Assembly: GCA_023392995.1 (NCBI GenBank)
Contig: JAEWMZ010000434.1
Location: forward strand, 1 to 40,633
DNA: 40,633 nt
Source of the DNA: Bacillota bacterium
GTDB taxonomy: Bacteria > Bacillota > Clostridia > Lachnospirales > Lachnospiraceae
Direction: 5' to 3'
In this document: one piece after another, positions 39,901-40,633 of the stretch
Position numbering within the stretch: the stretch's first letter is position 1
Layout of the letters: the number at the start of each line of letters is the position of its first letter
Translations under genes and position numbers: made by a program
Notes under the pieces: model-generated
Database searches by the model: none
Told to the model about the DNA's origin: nothing
The model's input: only the letters and a program-made list of their open reading frames with translations

Positions 39901-40633
39901 ATGTTAGAAGTTGATCATCTGAAAACAAAGTATGTTACGCGGTTTGGTGAAGATGTATTTGCAGTGGATGGGGTATCCCTTAAGATAGAAGAAGGAAAAT
40001 CCCTGGGGATCGCCGGAGAATCCGGTTGCGGCAAGTCTACCCTGGCATTAAGCTTGATGGGCTATTATTTTCCACCGCTGCATTATAGAAGCGGTACCAT
40101 TAAAATTGATGGAAGAAATATCTCGGATCTGTCACCGGATGAAGTGCGAAAAACCATACTGGGCAACGAGGTTGCCTATATCCCTCAGGCGGCAATGAAT
40201 GCCCTCAATCCGACGCAAAAGATTATTCATTTTATTGAGGATGTGATTCATGCCCATGAGCCGAAAGTATCGAAAGCCGAAATTTATAGACTGGCAAAGG
40301 AAAGATTTGAAATATTGGGACTTCCCGAAAGTGTTCTCAGTAAGCATGCGGTGGAGTTATCCGGCGGTATGAAGCAGAGAACGGTAATTGCAATCTCTAC
40401 CATATTGTCACCGAAGGTTCTGATTGCAGATGAGCCGTCCTCCGCTCTTGATGTTACCTCTCAGAAGATGGTTATAAAAATGCTGAAGGATCTGATGGTA
40501 AAGGGTATGGTAAAATCAATGATTTTTATTACTCATGAGCTCCCGTTGCTTTATAACGTAACTGATGATATTATGGTAATGTATGCCGGACAAATTGTGG
40601 AAAGAGGAACGGCAAAGGAGATGGTTTTTGACC
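39901..40633 (+). CDS. ABC transporter ATP-binding protein (OppD/DppD type), 3'-partial
   Basis: 244 codons are visible, open to the right edge. Motifs: AVDGVSLKIEEGKSLGIAGE, Walker A GESGCGKST, the Q loop in YIPQAAMNALNP (typical of OppD), ABC signature LSGGMKQR, Walker B VLIADEPSSALD and the switch FITHELPLL. The spacing of ALNPTQKI is that of Opp/Dpp ATPases, so an OppF partner probably follows outside. An in-frame ATG at 39889 is an alternative start; both have weak ribosome sites. It energises the importer formed by the two permeases upstream. Confidence 0.93.
   Translation, partial: MLEVDHLKTKYVTRFGEDVFAVDGVSLKIEEGKSLGIAGESGCGKSTLALSLMGYYFPPLHYRSGTIKIDGRNISDLSPDEVRKTILGNEVAYIPQAAMNALNPTQKIIHFIEDVIHAHEPKVSKAEIYRLAKERFEILGLPESVLSKHAVELSGGMKQRTVIAISTILSPKVLIADEPSSALDVTSQKMVIKMLKDLMVKGMVKSMIFITHELPLLYNVTDDIMVMYAGQIVERGTAKEMVFD

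Overview
This window looks like the chromosome of an obligately anaerobic, spore-forming clostridium of the Lachnospiraceae type (clostridial cluster XIVa; Lachnoclostridium/Anaerocolumna-like). The signs are a complete six-gene Rnf complex in the clostridial order C-D-G-E-A-B, an Etf-linked FAD lactate dehydrogenase, the sporulation regulator SpoIIID behind a sigma-E-like promoter, many AraC and YesM/YesN regulators, strong AGGAGG ribosome sites and moderately low GC. The genus is an inference.

Layout. 1-2474: 3' part of etfA and a GlcD/LctD-type dehydrogenase, the end of an electron-confurcating lactate dehydrogenase operon. 2718-10899: a carbohydrate region with a beta-propeller glycosidase-like protein, two AraC regulators, two Gfo/Idh/MocA oxidoreductases, two TIM-barrel isomerase/epimerase proteins and a YczE-like membrane protein. 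It is peppered with small palindromic elements. 11470-13493: an AT-rich two-gene cassette (AAA ATPase plus HNH nuclease) that I read as a Septu (PtuAB) defence system. 13666-13926: spoIIID. 14211-14315: an undescribed 34-residue ORF of HKxC heptads in the leader of the Rnf operon. 14369-19577: rnfCDGEAB. 19868-23480: a LacI regulator, an orphan FliD-like protein and an AraC regulator. 23893-25902: a secreted subtilase. 26240-35267: two solute-binding lipoproteins, one followed by a cache-GGDEF cyclase and the other by a YesM/YesN two-component pair. 35387 to the end: an Opp/Dpp-type oligosaccharide or peptide ABC importer, cut off inside its first ATPase gene.

How the parts fit. Lactate oxidation by Etf-LDH consumes reduced ferredoxin, and Rnf interconverts the reduced ferredoxin and NADH pools with an ion gradient, so the two systems are metabolically linked although about 12 kb apart. 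The Gfo/Idh plus TIM-barrel set fits glycoside oxidation and cleavage or inositol-type catabolism under AraC control. The last 14 kb looks like extracellular sugar sensing feeding c-di-GMP and YesMN signalling and an ABC importer.

The most unusual features are: the HKxC heptad micro-ORF ahead of rnfC; a 155-bp palindromic element whose right end lies about 30 bp upstream of three different start codons in the same orientation; a hairpin between the ribosome site and start codon of spoIIID; the Septu cassette between yczE and what looks like a yczE fragment; a FliD-like protein outside any flagellar locus; and a 126-bp tandem palindromic duplication between the YesM and YesN genes. All calls come from reading the sequence; no database search was run.
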